A stretch of 64,000 bases of DNA from an uncultured Ruminococcus sp. (GCA_902773635.1 CACYFH010000004.1:24357-88356); one strand, 5' to 3'. Shown: positions 39,908-49,466, counted from the first letter of the stretch. Program-made: numbers and translations. The notes: a model not told the origin generated them from the sequence alone.

Positions 39908-40726
39908 ATGGATAACATACTTTATGTGGTCGGCACGCCGATCGGCAATATGGGCGACATGACGCCCCGCGCGGTGGAAACGCTGGAGTCGGTAGACTTC
40001 ATCGCCGCGGAGGACACGCGCGTCACCCTCAAGCTGCTCAACCACTTCCACATCAAAAAGCCGATGGTCAGCTATTTTGAGCACAACAAGCACGATCACG
40101 GCGTCAAGATCATCGAGCGCATCCTCGCGGGCGAGAGCTGTGCAATCGTCACCGACGCGGGCATGCCCTGTATCTCCGACCCCGGCGAGGATCTCATCCG
40201 CCGGTGCGAAGCCGCAGGCATCCGCACCGTCGTCGTGCCCGGTCCGAGCGCGGTAATCTCCGCCCTCGCGGTCTCGGGACTGGAGACGGGGCGCTTCACC
40301 TTTGAGGGCTTTCTCTCGGTCAACAAAAAGAGCCGTCAGGAGCACCTCGAGAGTCTCATTAACGAGCGCCGCACCATGATCTTCTACGAAGCGCCGCACA
40401 AGCTCCCGAACACCCTCGCCGACCTCTACGCGACCTTCGGCGACCGCAGGCTCACCATCGCGCGCGAGCTGACCAAGCTCCATGAGGAGATCATCCGCAC
40501 CACCCTCAAGGAAGCGCAGAAGTACATCGACGAGCCGCTCAAGGGCGAGCTTGTCCTCATTCTCGAGGGCAGGAAGGACGAGGAAAAGTCCATGATCACG
40601 CCCGAAGAAGCCGTCGCCTACGCCAAAAGGCTGATCGAAGGCGGCATGCGCCCCACCGACGCCGCCAAGGAAGCCGCCGCCATGGCAGGACTGAAGAAGA
40701 ATGATATCTATAGAGAGCTTGTCTGA
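39908..40726 (+). CDS. rsmI: 16S rRNA (cytidine1402-2'-O)-methyltransferase
   Basis: A 272-residue tetrapyrrole-methylase-fold enzyme. VVGTPIGNMGDMTPRAVETL opens the protein, followed by AAEDTRVTLKLLNHF, the loop VTDAGMPCISDPG near 79 and VPGPSAVISALAVSG near 108, all hallmarks of RsmI. It methylates C1402 in the ribosomal P site. AAGGAAG precedes the ATG. It probably shares a transcript with the YabB-like gene; the 95-base gap contains the palindromic repeat and a small CCGGGCATAAGCCCGG hairpin. Confidence 0.95.
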   Translation: MDNILYVVGTPIGNMGDMTPRAVETLESVDFIAAEDTRVTLKLLNHFHIKKPMVSYFEHNKHDHGVKIIERILAGESCAIVTDAGMPCISDPGEDLIRRCEAAGIRTVVVPGPSAVISALAVSGLETGRFTFEGFLSVNKKSRQEHLESLINERRTMIFYEAPHKLPNTLADLYATFGDRRLTIARELTKLHEEIIRTTLKEAQKYIDEPLKGELVLILEGRKDEEKSMITPEEAVAYAKRLIEGGMRPTDAAKEAAAMAGLKKNDIYRELV

Positions 40727-40730
40727 GAAC

Positions 40731-40886
40731 AATTAGGAATTAGGAGTTAGGAATTAGGAATGAAGGGCGGACGCTGTCCGCACCTGATTAAAGTATTTTC
40801 AAAAGCATTTCCTCTGATAACAGGAATCCAAAACGCGGTCACGCGTTTCCCATAATTCCTAATTCCTCATTCCTAATTCCTCATTC
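40731..40886. repeat. Heptamer-armed intergenic element
   Basis: Arms AATTAGGAATTAGGAGTTAG... and ...CCTAATTCCTCATTCC; core GGGCGGACGCTGTCCGCACC and GGAATCCAAAACGCGGTCACGCG. Sits between rsmI and folC. Confidence 0.75.
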
Positions 40887-40900
40887 AAAAGGAGGTACCC

Positions 40901-42172
40901 ATGACCTACGAAGAAGCGTTACAATACATCCACTCGCTGGACAAGTTCGGCTCGCGGCCGGGTCTTGACCGCGTGCGGCGGCTGTTCAACATGGAGCCGT
41001 CCTCGCTGAATCAGCATTTCATCCATATCGCCGGCACGAACGGCAAAGGCTCCGTCAGCACCGTCCTCAGCGCCGTCCTGCAGGAAAGCGGCTTGAAGGT
41101 CGGGCTGTTCATCTCGCCCTACATCGTCGATTTCCGCGAGCGCATCCAGATCAACAACGAAATGATCTCCAAGGAGGAGCTGACCGCCGCGGTCGAGCAC
41201 TTCCTCCCGCATATGAAGAAGCTCAGCGACAGCGGCACGATCATCACGGAGTTCGAGTTCCTCACCGTCCTCGCGTTCTGGATCTACAAGCAAAAACGCT
41301 GTGATATCGTCGTCTGCGAGGTCGGGATGGGCGGACTGCTGGATTCCACCAACCTCATCCCCTTCCCCCTTTGCTCCGTCATCACGCGCGTCGACCTCGA
41401 CCACACCGCCATCCTCGGCGACACGATCGAGGAGATCGCGGAGCAAAAGGCGGGCATCATCAAGAGCTACTCCACCACCGTCGTCGCGGCGCAACGCAGG
41501 GAAGCCTACGCCGTCATCGAGCAGAAGGCGCGCGAGGAACACAACACCCTCTACCGCGCCGAGGATATCCGCCTGACGGTCACGGAGCACACGGCGGACG
41601 GCACGCGCTTTGTCTACCGAGATACGGAGATGACCCTTCCCCTGCTCGGCGCGCATCAGGTCGCGAACCTGCGCTGTGCGCTCGCCGCGCTGGAAGCGCT
41701 CGAAAAGGAGCACAACCTCACCGTCACGCCCGCGAACATCCGCGACGGGCTCTTGAAGGTGCATCACCCCGCGCGGTTTGAGCGTCTGCGAAAGAATCCG
41801 ACCGTCATCCTCGACGGCGCGCACAACAACAACGGTCTGACCGCCTTCACCGACGCGGTGAAGAGCTACTATCCCGACGGCGACAAGACCCTCGTGATCG
41901 GCATGCTCGCCGACAAGAACAACGACGCCTTAAAGCTCCTCAAGGGCATGTTCAAGCGCGTGATCTGCACGGATATCGACAACCCCCGCGCCCTCTCGGC
42001 AGAGGATATGGCGGGAAAGATGCTCGGTCTCTCCCCCTACGTCGAGATCGTCCACGACCCGCGAGAGGCGTTTGACAAGGCGCTTTCCTACGGCGACGAC
42101 GTGTTCATCTGCGGCTCGCTGTACTTAGCAAGCGAGATTCGGGCGCACATCCTCTCCGCCGACGAAATCTGA
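40901..42172 (+). CDS. folC: Dihydrofolate / folylpolyglutamate synthase
   Basis: A 423-residue Mur-ligase-type enzyme that adds glutamate to dihydropteroate and folates using ATP. The P-loop is IAGTNGKGSVSTVL near 47, ISPYIVDFRERIQIN follows, the Mur-like histidine/aspartate set is in TRVDLDHTAILGDTIEEIA, and the C-terminal domain begins VILDGAHNNNGL near 305. AGGAGG lies five bases before the ATG. No other folate genes are adjacent. Confidence 0.93.
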   Translation: MTYEEALQYIHSLDKFGSRPGLDRVRRLFNMEPSSLNQHFIHIAGTNGKGSVSTVLSAVLQESGLKVGLFISPYIVDFRERIQINNEMISKEELTAAVEHFLPHMKKLSDSGTIITEFEFLTVLAFWIYKQKRCDIVVCEVGMGGLLDSTNLIPFPLCSVITRVDLDHTAILGDTIEEIAEQKAGIIKSYSTTVVAAQRREAYAVIEQKAREEHNTLYRAEDIRLTVTEHTADGTRFVYRDTEMTLPLLGAHQVANLRCALAALEALEKEHNLTVTPANIRDGLLKVHHPARFERLRKNPTVILDGAHNNNGLTAFTDAVKSYYPDGDKTLVIGMLADKNNDALKLLKGMFKRVICTDIDNPRALSAEDMAGKMLGLSPYVEIVHDPREAFDKALSYGDDVFICGSLYLASEIRAHILSADEI

Positions 42173-42195
42173 CAACCGAAAACAGCATAATTCTC

Positions 42196-42231
42196 AAGCC
42201 TGTCCTTATACTATAAGGGTAGGCTTTTTTT
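42196..42231 (+). terminator. Terminator of folC
   Basis: AAGCCTGTCCTTAT / ATAAGGGTAGGCTT stem with two internal mismatches, then TTTTTTT. Confidence 0.82.
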
Positions 42232-42232
42232 A

Positions 42233-42378
42233 ATGAGGAATTAGGAATTAGGAATGAGGAATTGACATTTTACTAAGCCGCAATGTCATTCCGAAGAGGA
42301 CTGAATAATCCGACATGGGAATCCCACAAACAGAGATCGGGCTTTTCCGATGAATCATCCATTCCTAATTCCTCATTC
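42233..42378. repeat. Heptamer-armed element with a CATTCCGAAG-type core
   Basis: GAGGAATTAGGAATTAGG arm, core TGTCATTCCGAAGAGG ... GGGAATCCCACAAACAGAG, closing arm ATTCCTAATTCCTCATTC. Lies in the probable leader of the spoIIA operon. Confidence 0.7.
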
Positions 42379-42396
42379 AAGAAAGGAGTTCTTCAA

Positions 42397-42699
42397 ATGG
42401 TCGACATCAATTTTCAAAACGGTACGGTCACGGCGCGGCTCAGCGGCGAGATCGACCACCATATCGCGCCCCAGCTTCGCGGTCAGATCGACGCGCGGTG
42501 CGAGAGTCTGCGACCCGCGCGGCTGGTGCTGGACTTCGGGCGCGTCGGGTTCATGGACTCGTCCGGCATCGGACTGGTCATGGGGCGCTACCGCATGATC
42601 TCCCTGCTCGGCGGGCGGCTGGAGGTCGTGAATATCCCCGAAAATCTCAGAAAGATCTTCGTCCTGTCGGGACTGGAAAAACTGGGGGTGATGAAATGA
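42397..42699 (+). CDS. spoIIAA: Anti-sigma F factor antagonist
   Basis: A 100-residue STAS-domain protein. The phosphorylated serine lies in MDSSGIGLVMGRYRM (about residue 56). Dephosphorylated SpoIIAA binds SpoIIAB and frees sigma F in the forespore. AAGGAG lies nine bases before the ATG. It overlaps spoIIAB by four bases (ATGA), in the canonical spoIIA operon order. The heptamer-armed element precedes it. Confidence 0.93.
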   Translation: MVDINFQNGTVTARLSGEIDHHIAPQLRGQIDARCESLRPARLVLDFGRVGFMDSSGIGLVMGRYRMISLLGGRLEVVNIPENLRKIFVLSGLEKLGVMK

Positions 42700-43148
42700 A
42701 AACCGTCAACAGCATGAAGCTGAGCTTCCTCTCCAAGAGCGTGAACGAGAGCTTTGCGCGCGCGGCAGTCGCCGCCTTTCTGCTCCCGCTCGACCCGACC
42801 GTCGCGGAGCTTGCAGACGTCAAGACAGCCGTAAGCGAAGCCGTCACCAACGCCATCGTCCACGCCTATCCGGAGGGCTACGGAACCGTCTACATAGAGG
42901 CCTCCCTCACCGACACGGGCAAGGCGATCATCAAGATTCGCGACAAGGGCGTCGGCATCCCCGACATCGAGCGTGCGATGGAGCCGCTCTACACCACCTC
43001 GTCGGACGAACGCGCGGGGCTGGGCTTCGCCGTCATGCAGAGCTTCACGGACAGGGTGCGGGTGCGCTCGACCGTCGGCAAGGGCACGACCGTCACGCTT
43101 GAGAAAAACATCCTGCGCGCTTCCTATGGACAGAAACGCGCTGATTGA
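42696..43148 (+). CDS. spoIIAB: Anti-sigma F factor / serine kinase
   Basis: A 150-residue GHKL-family protein that binds sigma F and phosphorylates SpoIIAA. The N-box is AVSEAVTNAIVHAYP near 47, the G1 box IRDKGVGIPD near 84 and the G2 box ERAGLGFAVMQSF near 107. Full family length. It starts within the spoIIAA stop and its end overlaps the sigF start by 23 bases, so the three genes are tightly coupled. Confidence 0.93.
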   Translation: MKTVNSMKLSFLSKSVNESFARAAVAAFLLPLDPTVAELADVKTAVSEAVTNAIVHAYPEGYGTVYIEASLTDTGKAIIKIRDKGVGIPDIERAMEPLYTTSSDERAGLGFAVMQSFTDRVRVRSTVGKGTTVTLEKNILRASYGQKRAD

Positions 43149-43770
43149 ACAGAACCTGCGGCTCGTCCACGCCTGCGCCCGCCGCTTCAAGGGCAAGGGG
43201 ATCGAGTACGACGACCTCTACTCCGCGGGCTGTCTCGGTCTGACAAAGGCGGCGGATCGCTTTGATGAAAGCCGCGGCTTTCGCTTCTCGACCTACGCCG
43301 TACCCGTGATCCTCGGCGAGATCCGCGCCCTCTTCCGCTCCGGCGGGACGGTCAAGCTCTCGCGCTCCCTGCAGGAGCTGAGCATGCGGGCAAGAGAGCT
43401 GAGCGACCGCTACCGCGCCGACAATCAGGAGGAAATGACCGTCAATGCGCTTGCCGAAGCGCTCGGCGTGGACGTCTACCAAGCGGCGCTGGCGCTCTCC
43501 GCGTCACGACCCACCCTCTCCCTCTCGGGTGAGGACGAAGAGGGCGGCGTGGATATCCCCGTCCCATCCGTAGAGGAAACCCTGACGGACAGGCTCTCGC
43601 TCCGCGAGGCGCTCGAAACGCTCAGCGACGAGGACAGAGAGCTGATCGAGCTGCGCTACTTCTCCCGCAAGAGCCAGACCGCAACCGCCGCCCGGCTCGG
43701 CACCACCCAGGTGCAGGTCAGCCGCAGAGAAAAGAAGATCCTCCTCAAAATGCGGAGTATGCTGGTATGA
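43126..43770 (+). CDS. sigF: Sporulation sigma factor sigma F
   Basis: A 214-residue sigma-70 family factor for early forespore transcription. Region 2 is YDDLYSAGCLGLTKAADRFD with the -10 recognition helix FRFSTYAVPVILGEIR, region 3 is around LSRSLQELSMRAREL, and region 4 ends in ATAARLGTTQVQVSRREKKIL. The ATG at 43126 overlaps spoIIAB. Placement directly after spoIIAA and spoIIAB settles the sigma F identity against sigma G or sigma B. Its presence indicates an endospore-forming ancestry. Confidence 0.94.
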   Translation: MDRNALIEQNLRLVHACARRFKGKGIEYDDLYSAGCLGLTKAADRFDESRGFRFSTYAVPVILGEIRALFRSGGTVKLSRSLQELSMRARELSDRYRADNQEEMTVNALAEALGVDVYQAALALSASRPTLSLSGEDEEGGVDIPVPSVEETLTDRLSLREALETLSDEDRELIELRYFSRKSQTATAARLGTTQVQVSRREKKILLKMRSMLV

Positions 43771-43842
43771 CCAAATCCGCAGGGTACGCCGCCCCCCTAC
43801 GCAAAGCGATTTCAACCAATCCCGCATACAATCATAAAACAA

Positions 43843-43880
43843 CCCCGCCGACCGGAAGCGCTCCGATCGGCGGGGTCTTT
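43843..43880. terminator. Bidirectional terminator between sigF and the anti-sigma gene
   Basis: CCCCGCCGA / TCGGCGGGG stem with an inner CCGG/CCGA-type extension. TCTTTCATTT on the plus side, TTGTTTTAT on the minus side. Confidence 0.78.
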
Positions 43881-43929
43881 CATTTCAACAACAGAGCCGT
43901 CAGGATCAGGTACACGACCAATTCCTTCA

Positions 43930-44694
43930 TCAGCCGATCTCCTGCACCGTCATCACACCGTCGGGATAGGTCACGCTCAGGCGGCGCGTCTGCGTCTCGC
44001 CGTCGGTAAAGGTCACGGTGATCTCCGCGATATCATTGAACTGCTCGCTGAAATCATCGGGTTGCAGGAGATATCCGTCCGCACCGAGCGGCATATAATC
44101 GATCAGATAGTCGCCGTCAAAAACACCCTGAGCTCCCTCAAGCATATTCCAATCAACGATCACGTCACCGTCATAGTTGTTCTCCGGCGTCACAGGGCGA
44201 ACCATGAAATCGGGGTCAAGGTTTCCGTCGGCGTCATACATTTGCGCGTAGCTTTTGTCGGAAACAAACCTACCGTCATCATTCACCTCATAGCCTTTTG
44301 CGTTCTTGATCACGAAAAATTCTCCATGGCGATTCAGCGAACGTACACCGATATCGGCGATATCGTCCCCTGTAATAGACATACTTACTGTGGTATCAAT
44401 GTAGTCATCAAGCAATTTTCCGTCATTGGTATCAGACAGCTTGACCGACGTAACTTTTTTCTCCACGATATATTTTCCGCGTGAGACCTCCTCCGCATTC
44501 ACCGTCAGCACAAAACTGTGCTTGCTGCCGGTCAGCGACGGAATGATCATCGCGCCGAGGATCACCAGCACCAGCGCCGCCGCCATCACCGCAACGCCGC
44601 GCAGGCGGGTTTTCTTTTTCTTTTCAAACGTGAAGGTCTCGACCTCAGGGTCGCAGTACGCCTTCATCATCTCGTCAAATCTTTTCTCAGTCAT
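43930..44694 (-). CDS. Membrane-anchored anti-sigma-like protein
   Basis: A 254-residue protein. Residues 1-31 are cytoplasmic, one helix spans about 32-51 (GVAVMAAALVLVILGAMII), and the rest is outside with no recognised domain. It overlaps the preceding ECF sigma gene by eight bases, with its own AAGGAG inside that gene, the usual arrangement of an ECF sigma and its transmembrane anti-sigma. The short cytoplasmic part is smaller than a zinc-binding anti-sigma domain and has no HxxxCxxC motif. The signal sensed is unknown. Role inferred from position. Confidence 0.65.
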   Translation of the reverse strand: MTEKRFDEMMKAYCDPEVETFTFEKKKKTRLRGVAVMAAALVLVILGAMIIPSLTGSKHSFVLTVNAEEVSRGKYIVEKKVTSVKLSDTNDGKLLDDYIDTTVSMSITGDDIADIGVRSLNRHGEFFVIKNAKGYEVNDDGRFVSDKSYAQMYDADGNLDPDFMVRPVTPENNYDGDVIVDWNMLEGAQGVFDGDYLIDYMPLGADGYLLQPDDFSEQFNDIAEITVTFTDGETQTRRLSVTYPDGVMTVQEIG

Positions 44695-45181
44695 CGTTAA
44701 GCTCCTTTCTCAGCTGTTCTCTTGCCGCGCTCAGCCGCGACTTCACCGTGCCCACGGGTACGTTCAGAATTTCGCTCAGCTCGCCTACGCTGTAATCGCG
44801 AAAGTAATAGAGCACGATCATCTCTCTCAGCGGCGGCTTCAAGCGTTTCACCGCGGCATAAAGGGCGAGCCGCTCGTCGCGGTCGGGTTCGTCAGCGGGC
44901 ACGGAAGAAAGCGCGCGCTCCTGTTCCTCCTCAGTCGGAAAGCGCAGTAGCTTCTTGTTCTCATACCGCCGCACACGGTCGCGGAAGGTGTTCACACAGA
45001 TCGCGAAAAGCCATTTTTCAAACGGCTTCTCCGGATCATAGGAACGGAATCTGCGTATCGCCTTCTCCCATGTGGACTGAAAGAGATCCTCCGCGTCGTG
45101 CCGATTCCCACAGAGGGAAAGGCACAGCTTTGTCAGCGCCGCTGAGTGCCGCATGATATATCCATCAAAATCCGGCTTCAT
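44687..45181 (-). CDS. ECF (extracytoplasmic function) RNA polymerase sigma factor
   Basis: A 164-residue sigma-70 group 4 factor. Region 2 is LCLSLCGNRHDAEDLFQSTW and FEKWLFAICVNTFRDRVRRY; region 4 is LPPLREMIVLYYFRDYSVGE-like (near 118-137) followed by ILNVPVGTVKSRLSAAREQL. AAAGGAGG lies six bases before the ATG at 45181. The promoter ahead has the GAACC / CGTA bipartite form read by ECF factors, so it is probably self-activated. The next gene encodes its likely membrane anti-sigma factor. Confidence 0.93.
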   Translation of the reverse strand: MKPDFDGYIMRHSAALTKLCLSLCGNRHDAEDLFQSTWEKAIRRFRSYDPEKPFEKWLFAICVNTFRDRVRRYENKKLLRFPTEEEQERALSSVPADEPDRDERLALYAAVKRLKPPLREMIVLYYFRDYSVGELSEILNVPVGTVKSRLSAAREQLRKELNDD

Positions 45182-45222
45182 CGCCCGCCTCCTTTCGATC
45201 AATTGAAAAGCCTTTCACTCTA

Positions 45223-45250
45223 TATACGGCTGAGAAAGAGCTTCGGTTCA
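45223..45250 (-). promoter_or_regulatory. ECF-type autoregulatory promoter
   Basis: Leftward TGAACC (45245-45250), 16 bases, CGTATA (45223-45228). This matches the AAC-motif -35 and CGT -10 of ECF promoters, 42 bases before the ECF gene. Confidence 0.7.
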
Positions 45251-45263
45251 AATAAAAATGCGT

Positions 45264-45286
45264 TGTAGGGGTCGCCCCCCTACAAT
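45264..45286. repeat. GTAGGGG palindrome
   Basis: TGTAGGGGTCGCCCCCCTACA, an imperfect hairpin; relatives at 48026, 49485, 58331, 58394 and 60981. Confidence 0.6.
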
Positions 45287-45306
45287 GAATCCCAAAATAC
45301 AAAACA

Positions 45307-45338
45307 GCCGGTCTGATCGCTCAGACCGGCTTCTTTTT
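45307..45338. terminator. Terminator of metA
   Basis: GCCGGTCTGA / TCAGACCGGC perfect stem with TCGC loop; TGTTTTG on the minus side and TTCTTTTT on the plus side. Confidence 0.8.
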
Positions 45339-46272
45339 ATTCTGCTTCATACATCTTCTTCAGATCCTCCAGATCATACGGCGTCTGCTGGTAGAGGTAG
45401 TAGTTCAGCCAGTTGGAGTAGAGGTTCGAGGCGTGGGAGCGCCATGTCATAATGGGCTTGCGGTTGATGTTGTTGTCCGGGAAGTAGTTGTAGGGCATCT
45501 GGATCTTCAAGCCCTTCGCCACGTCGCGGTAATACTCCTTCGCAAGCGTGTCGTAATCATACTCGCAGTGACCGAGCAGGTAGACCTCTCGCCCATTCTT
45601 TGAGCAGATGATGGCGGCGCCCGCCTTCTTGGAGGTCGCGAGGATCTCCAGCTCCGGCACAGCCTCCACATCCTCGCTTCTCACGCCCGTATAGCGCGAA
45701 TGAGGCACGAGGAAATAGTCGTCGAAGCCTCTCGTCAGCGGGTGCTTCGGGTTGAGGATCATGTGGTTATAGATGCCGAAGAGCTTGCGGGAGAGCTTAT
45801 GCTTCTTGATGCCGTAGCGATAGTACAACCCCGCCTGAGCGCCCCAGCAAATGAACAGGGTGGAGTAGACGTTCTTCTTCGCCCACTCAAAGACCTCGCA
45901 CAGCTCGTCCCAGTAGTCGACCTCCTCGAACTCCATCAGCTCGACCGGCGCGCCGGTGACGATCATACCGTCAAAGCGCTCGTCTTTGATCTCGTCAAAG
46001 GTCTTGTAGAACTTCGTGAGGTGCTCCTCAGAGGTATTCTTCGATCTGTGGCTCGCCATCTGCAGCAGCTCCACCTCGACCTGCAGGGGAGAATTTCCGA
46101 GCAGGCGCATGAGCTGGGTCTCGGTCGTCACCTTGGTGGGCATAAGGTTGACAATGACGATCTTGAGCGGCCGGATATCCTGAGTCGTCGCGCGATCCTC
46201 CTGCATAACGAAGATGTTCTCGCTTTCGAGAATCTTGATCGCAGGCAATGCATTCTGTATCTTGATCGGCAT
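45337..46272 (-). CDS. metA: Homoserine O-acetyltransferase (MetA family)
   Basis: A 311-residue glutamine-amidotransferase-like acyltransferase for methionine synthesis. The catalytic Cys142 is in [12 protein letters not shown], and catalytic His and Glu follow in [10 protein letters not shown]. Despite the name, MetA family enzymes differ at residue 111: Gly gives succinyl-CoA use and Glu gives acetyl-CoA use. Here Glu111 is in [10 protein letters not shown], so acetylation is predicted. It lies downstream of proS with a repeat element between; no SAM riboswitch was seen. Confidence 0.92.
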   Translation of the reverse strand: MPIKIQNALPAIKILESENIFVMQEDRATTQDIRPLKIVIVNLMPTKVTTETQLMRLLGNSPLQVEVELLQMASHRSKNTSEEHLTKFYKTFDEIKDERFDGMIVTGAPVELMEFEEVDYWDELCEVFEWAKKNVYSTLFICWGAQAGLYYRYGIKKHKLSRKLFGIYNHMILNPKHPLTRGFDDYFLVPHSRYTGVRSEDVEAVPELEILATSKKAGAAIICSKNGREVYLLGHCEYDYDTLAKEYYRDVAKGLKIQMPYNYFPDNNINRKPIMTWRSHASNLYSNWLNYYLYQQTPYDLEDLKKMYEAE

Positions 46273-46289
46273 AGTACCGCTCCCTTCTT

Positions 46290-46431
46290 ATAAAACTTAA
46301 AACTTAAAACTGAATAATGAATACTTAATAATGAATGGCGGGACACCCGCACCCGAATTATGATCAGGTGAGGACGGAGTCCTCCCTTCATTCTTCATTT
46401 TTCAGCCTTCATTTTTCAATATTCATTATTT
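46290..46431. repeat. Intergenic element with AAAACTTAAAACT-type arms between proS and metA
   Basis: AT-rich seven- to eight-base repeats (AACTTAAAACTTAAAACTG, and TTCATTTTTCAG... on the other side) flank GGCGGGACACCCGCACCCG and GAGGACGGAGTCCTCC hairpins. Same plan as 31165-31316. Confidence 0.65.
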
Positions 46432-46446
46432 CGGCAAAGCGGGAAA

Positions 46447-47886
46447 TCAATACTGCTTACCCCAGTATACCATGTGCTTCGCGGGCTTGCCGCAGCAGGC
46501 GCAGACGGTGTCGAGCTGTTCCTCCTCAAAGGGGATACAGCGGGACTTCACGCCGCCGGTGACGTCCTTGATCTTGTCCTCGCACTCGACGTCGCCGCAC
46601 CACATCGCCTTGATGAAGCCGGGCTTGTTCTTGGCGATATCAACGAACTCGTCGAAGTTGTGGGCTACATGGGTCTTTTCCTTCATATTCTCCAGCGCAC
46701 GGTTGTACATGTCGTCGTGGATCTTCACGAGGAGGTCGGCGATCTCCTGCTCGATGTTGTCGAGGGAGACAAAGAGCTTCTCTCTGGTGTCGCGGCGCAC
46801 GAGCACGCACTGGTTGTTCTCGATATCCTTGGGGCCTAATTCCAGACGGATCGGCACGCCCTTCATCTCATACTGGGCGAACTTCCAGCCGGGGCTCTGC
46901 TCGGAGTCGTCGAGCTTTGTGCGGAACTGCTTCTTGAGCTGTTCATACAGGGCGTTCGCCTTGTCGAGCACGCCCTCCTTATGCTGGGCGATCGGGATGA
47001 TGGCGACCTGGATGGGCGCGACCTTCGGCGGCAGAACGAGACCGTCGTCGTCGGAATGCACCATGATCAGCGCGCCGATCATGCGGGTCGAAGTGCCCCA
47101 GGAGGTCTGGTGCGGATAATGGAGCTTGTTGTCGCGGCCGGTGTAGGTGATGTCAAAGGCGCGGGCGAAGCCGTCGCCGAAATAGTGAGAGGTGCCGCCC
47201 TGGAGCGCGACGCCGTTGTGCATCATCGGCTCGATGGTGTAGGTCTCTCTCGCTCCGGCAAAACGCTCCTTCGGGGTCTTTTCGCCGACGACAGCGGGGA
47301 TCGCGAGGGTCTCCTTATAGAAATCGGCATAGACCTTGAGCATGCGGAGCGTCTCCTCACGCGCCTCCTCCTCAGTCTCATGCATGGTGTGACCCTCCTG
47401 CCAGAGGAACTCGGAGGTTCTCAGGAAGGGGCGGGTGGTCTTTTCCCAGCGGACGACGGAGCACCACTGGTTGTAGAGCTTCGGCAGGTCGCGGTAGGTG
47501 TTGATGATCTTCGCGTAATGCTCGCAGAAGAGGGTCTCGGAGGTCGGGCGCACGCAAAGACGCTCAGAGAGCTTCTCCGAGCCGCCGACAGTGACCCACG
47601 CGCACTCCGGCGCGAAGCCCTCGACGTGATCCTTTTCCTTCTGTAAGAGGCTTTCGGGGATGAACATCGGCATGTATACGTTCTCATGGCCGGTCTCTTT
47701 GAAGCGGCGATCCATGTCGTTTCTCATATTCTCCCAGATCGCGAAGCCGTAGGGGCGGATGACCATGCAGCCCTTGACGTTGCTGTAATCAACCAGCTCC
47801 GCCTTCTTCACGATGTCGGTATACCATTTTGCAAAATCCTCGTCGCGGCTGGTGATCGCCTCGACCATTTTCTTATTCTGAGCCAT
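46447..47886 (-). CDS. proS: Prolyl-tRNA synthetase, archaeal/eukaryote-like (type 3) short form
   Basis: A 479-residue class II synthetase charging tRNA-Pro. Motif 1 region is [20 protein letters not shown], motif 2 [20 protein letters not shown], motif 3 around [21 protein letters not shown]. The C-terminal anticodon domain is followed by the extra zinc-binding tail ([28 protein letters not shown]), as in the type without the YbaK editing insert. Promoter TTGCAA-N17-TATAAT and GGAGGG precede the ATG; the leader is too short for a T-box. Confidence 0.95.
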   Translation of the reverse strand: MAQNKKMVEAITSRDEDFAKWYTDIVKKAELVDYSNVKGCMVIRPYGFAIWENMRNDMDRRFKETGHENVYMPMFIPESLLQKEKDHVEGFAPECAWVTVGGSEKLSERLCVRPTSETLFCEHYAKIINTYRDLPKLYNQWCSVVRWEKTTRPFLRTSEFLWQEGHTMHETEEEAREETLRMLKVYADFYKETLAIPAVVGEKTPKERFAGARETYTIEPMMHNGVALQGGTSHYFGDGFARAFDITYTGRDNKLHYPHQTSWGTSTRMIGALIMVHSDDDGLVLPPKVAPIQVAIIPIAQHKEGVLDKANALYEQLKKQFRTKLDDSEQSPGWKFAQYEMKGVPIRLELGPKDIENNQCVLVRRDTREKLFVSLDNIEQEIADLLVKIHDDMYNRALENMKEKTHVAHNFDEFVDIAKNKPGFIKAMWCGDVECEDKIKDVTGGVKSRCIPFEEEQLDTVCACCGKPAKHMVYWGKQY

Positions 47887-47934
47887 ATTATATCCCTCCG
47901 GATGATAGTTTTTGTTCAGAGCCTAATCAAAAGT

Positions 47935-47963
47935 ATTATACTATTTATCGGCGGCTTTTGCAA
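47935..47963 (-). promoter_or_regulatory. Promoter of proS
   Basis: Leftward TTGCAA (47958-47963), 17-base spacer, TATAAT (47935-47940). Confidence 0.72.
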
Positions 47964-48025
47964 GTACCAAACTGCGCCAACCCGCGCATAAACCGCACCC
48001 AAAATTGTACAACATGTGCAAATCG

Positions 48026-48051
48026 GGCGGGAGCAAGCCCCCGCCCAACAT
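48026..48051. repeat. GGGCGGGAGCAAGCCCCCGCCC palindrome after the his operon
   Basis: On the minus strand GTTGGGCGGGGGCTTGCTCC then CGCCC; the same sequence appears at 49487-49510. It may double as a weak terminator for hisK. Confidence 0.65.
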
Positions 48052-48073
48052 GATTGATTTATAGTTTGACCGT

Positions 48074-48820
48074 TTAAACCTTCTCATACTCCTCAAACCC
48101 ATAGCCGATGTTCTCCTTGCTGTGGGCGTCGGAGCTGAGGATGAAGCGCCCGCCTTTCTCTCGGATATAGGCGATGATCTCACGGCTCGGATACGGCTCG
48201 CTGCGGTAGCCGCGCGAGATCGCGCCCGTGTTGATCTCAAAGGGGATATCATACGGCAGGAGCGTATCGACCGCACTCTTCCACGCCGCGACATAGCGCG
48301 GGTGGCGCGTATCGAACAGCGGGTCGCGCTCGATGAACTTCGTGATCAGGTCAAAATGCCCGATGATATCGCACCCGGTTTTGCGGGCGACGTCGGCAAC
48401 GGTCGCGAAATACCGCTCGCACAGCGCATAAGCATCACCGTCAAAAAACCGATCGACCGCATCGCGCAAAATTTCCGCACTCTCGTCCACGGGGAGATAC
48501 GCCTCCCCTACCTTCACATAATGCACCGAGCCGATCACATAGTCGAACTCGTCCCTCGGATAGTCGCTGTAATAATCCTGCTCCACCCCGCAGAGGACGT
48601 GAATCTGATCAAAATATTTCGCCCTGAGATACCTGAGCTCCGCGATATAGCGCGGGATATCCGCCTTCTGCATGCAGTAGCTCTCATCGAAGAAGGTGTA
48701 GCTGTGGCCGCTGATGCCGACGGTATCAAGCCCCTTCTCGATCGCGGAGAGGATCATTTCCTCCGGCGTATTCTTCCCGTCGCAAAAGGCGGTGTGCATA
48801 TGCAGATCCTTACTGATCAC
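48074..48820 (-). CDS. hisK: Histidinol-phosphatase, PHP family
   Basis: A 248-residue PHP-fold metal phosphoesterase (HisJ/HisK type) giving histidinol from histidinol phosphate. Metal ligands show in [53 protein letters not shown] and [12 protein letters not shown]. It is last in the his operon and overlaps hisIE by 11 bases. It complements hisB here, which is only the dehydratase. Confidence 0.93.
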   Translation of the reverse strand: MISKDLHMHTAFCDGKNTPEEMILSAIEKGLDTVGISGHSYTFFDESYCMQKADIPRYIAELRYLRAKYFDQIHVLCGVEQDYYSDYPRDEFDYVIGSVHYVKVGEAYLPVDESAEILRDAVDRFFDGDAYALCERYFATVADVARKTGCDIIGHFDLITKFIERDPLFDTRHPRYVAAWKSAVDTLLPYDIPFEINTGAISRGYRSEPYPSREIIAYIREKGGRFILSSDAHSKENIGYGFEEYEKV

Positions 48821-49466
48821 CGGTCATCTTCTCCTGCTTGATCTTCTTGTCGATCACATGGCGGGACGCAAGCTCCCTGTGGATATCCTCGAGGGAAATG
48901 CCCTGCTCGATCATCAGCACCATCACATGGTACGCGAGGTCGGCGATCTCATAGATCGTCTCCTTCTTGTCCTCCGCCTTCGCGGCGATGATGACTTCGG
49001 TGCATTCCTCTCCGACCTTTTTGAGGATCTTGTCGAGACCCTTGTCGAAGAGATAGGTGGTGTAAGAACCCTCCTGCGGGTTCGTCTTTCTGCCGCGGAT
49101 CAGCTCGATCAAGCCCTCATAGGAGAATTCTTTGAGCGTATCGCTCTCCCAGACCGGATTCGTAAAGCAGGAGGTCGTGCCGAGGTGACAGGCGGGGCCG
49201 TCAGGCTCCACCGTCACGACCAGCGCGTCCTTGTCGCAGTCGGCGGTGATGCTGACGATATGCTGGTAGTTGCCGGAGGTCTCGCCCTTGAGCCACAGCT
49301 CCTGGCGCGAGCGGCTCCAGAAGCAGGTCAACCCCTTCTCCATGGAGATCTTCAGACTCTCCTCGTTCATGTAAGCGACGGTGAGCACCTGCTTGGTGAT
49401 GCTGTCCACCACCACAGCGGGGATCAGCCCTTTTTCATCAAATTTGAGTTCAGATATGTTAAGCAT
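48810..49466 (-). CDS. hisIE: Bifunctional phosphoribosyl-AMP cyclohydrolase / phosphoribosyl-ATP pyrophosphatase
   Basis: A 218-residue fusion. The HisI domain (1-115) has the zinc/magnesium motifs [29 protein letters not shown] and [12 protein letters not shown]. The HisE domain (about 120-205) has [20 protein letters not shown] and [14 protein letters not shown]. It performs steps 2 and 3 of histidine synthesis. GGAGG lies eight bases before the ATG. The 170-base gap before it (49467-49636) is filled with repeats. Confidence 0.95.
   Translation of the reverse strand: MLNISELKFDEKGLIPAVVVDSITKQVLTVAYMNEESLKISMEKGLTCFWSRSRQELWLKGETSGNYQHIVSITADCDKDALVVTVEPDGPACHLGTTSCFTNPVWESDTLKEFSYEGLIELIRGRKTNPQEGSYTTYLFDKGLDKILKKVGEECTEVIIAAKAEDKKETIYEIADLAYHVMVLMIEQGISLEDIHRELASRHVIDKKIKQEKMTGDQ

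Noticed and set aside
46273..46446. SAM riboswitch upstream of metA
   Set aside because: The gap contains only the AAAACTT-armed repeat element; no SAM-I core was found.
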